Position numbers and translations under genes: made by a program. Below are positions 63,577 through 64,000 of a stretch of 64,000 nt of DNA, piece by piece; position 1 is the stretch's first letter, and the number at the start of each line of letters is the position of its first letter. The stretch covers positions 558,001 to 622,000 of the forward strand of contig CAWBXD010000011.1 in the NCBI GenBank assembly GCA_963792705.1. Reading direction: 5' to 3'. Origin of the DNA: JBBQVS01 sp963792705 (GTDB taxonomy: Bacteria; Chloroflexota; Ktedonobacteria; Ktedonobacterales; Ktedonobacteraceae). The notes under the pieces were generated by a model. The model was given only the letters and a program-made list of their open reading frames with translations. It did no database searches and was not told the DNA's origin.

Positions 63577-64000
63577 TTATTCAACACTGCTACTTCGATA
63601 CACCTCAAATGAGGAATACACTCGTATGTGTTTGTTCGCGATCACAATCTTCTGCGTAACAAAAGACGTGTCAACGAACGCTAAGGGTTTATCTTTCATC
63701 AGTTTGCCATGTAGCGACTGAATAGGCTTGGTATCGTTTGCGCCAAAAGGCTTTCCATGTACGAGGCGTAGCATCTGTGACCATGTACCCCATGCGGCAC
63801 GCCCATCGAACGGTAGACCATCAAAAAAGTGTGCAAGGTAACGTCCTAGCACAAAGATGTAGACATTCTGCGCCTTGAGTCGCTTCACCTGCACTAAGTC
63901 GAGCCTGCCCAGGAGCGCGTTAGATCCATTGCGTTTTACCCATTCGCTAGAAGCAATCATTTGTTTGCTAGCATTGTAAAAGTAGTCGCGTTGCCTTATA
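63577..64000 (-). CDS. Unknown protein, C-terminal part (cut by right edge)
   Basis: The reverse frame is open from the stop codon at 63577 to the window edge, giving at least 141 residues, with no upstream stop (reading RQRDYFYNASKQMIASSEW). A start at 63960 is possible but not required. The piece has LGRYLAHFFDGLPFDGRAAWG and MLRLVHGKPFGANDTKPIQS. No family recognised; no membrane segment. Confidence 0.55.
   Translation of the reverse strand, partial: IRQRDYFYNASKQMIASSEWVKRNGSNALLGRLDLVQVKRLKAQNVYIFVLGRYLAHFFDGLPFDGRAAWGTWSQMLRLVHGKPFGANDTKPIQSLHGKLMKDKPLAFVDTSFVTQKIVIANKHIRVYSSFEVYRSSSVE

Noticed and set aside
1..64000. CRISPR arrays, tRNA and rRNA genes
   Set aside because: No regularly spaced short repeats with unique spacers, and no cloverleaf or conserved rRNA stretch was recognised by eye. 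A tRNAscan/Infernal run would be decisive.

Overview
The window looks like chromosomal DNA from a soil-type, multicellular Chloroflexota of the class Ktedonobacteria. I infer this from several things: Hanks-type Ser/Thr kinases with extracellular domains, many BNR and beta-propeller secreted proteins, PIG-V mannosyltransferases, a methylmalonyl-CoA mutase module, moderate GC content, and a dense family of intergenic inverted repeats starting GTAGGGACCGATT. No rRNA, tRNA, CRISPR array or intact transposase gene was found, so the assignment is inference and no species is claimed.

Layout. 0-3.5 kb: start of pyruvate phosphate dikinase (cut by the left edge), an orphan HEPN protein, a membrane-anchored BNR protein and a small unknown gene. 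3.5-8 kb: envelope glycosylation, with a GtrA-glycosyltransferase fusion diverging from two tandem PIG-V-like mannosyltransferases. 8-17.5 kb: fructokinase, thiolase, a PLDc_N-like membrane protein, a GAF histidine kinase, a secreted M23 peptidase, a TolB-like propeller, and an HD/FemAB gene pair. 17.5-23 kb: a decay zone with three broken genes (membrane sensor, PLP decarboxylase, sigma-70 factor) around an intact XRE-cupin regulator and a GC-rich YcaQ/AlkX-type glycosylase gene. 23-27 kb: two TrkA-type potassium-channel regulators, an AI-2E family membrane protein, and a membrane protein whose promoter lies between twin operator-like boxes.

27.5-36.7 kb is the most unusual part. A RecQ helicase fused to a phosphoribosyltransferase, a DprA-like protein and an XPB-like helicase form a tight operon with a good promoter. 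A DUF790 (Bax1-like) nuclease, the known partner of archaeal XPB, follows on the same strand. It is separated only by an oppositely oriented kinase-like gene that lacks the catalytic Asp and ends in an RskA-like extracellular domain. I read the four DNA-acting genes as one repair, recombination or genome-defence module.

36.8-64 kb: an EamA transporter, MeaB with the B12 subunit of methylmalonyl-CoA mutase, RNase III with an orphan adenine methyltransferase, a CopC-CopD-YtkA fusion with two propeller proteins, a chromate transporter, two ABC export systems, two small membrane proteins behind tandem Ser/Thr kinases, a Ski2-like helicase, a threonine dehydratase, and an unidentified gene cut by the right edge.

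Convergent gene pairs are commonly separated by long perfect hairpins that can terminate in both directions. The GTAGGGACC repeats sit only between genes, about eleven loci in 64 kb, some nested in one another. In two places the repeat end supplies the stop codon of the adjacent gene.
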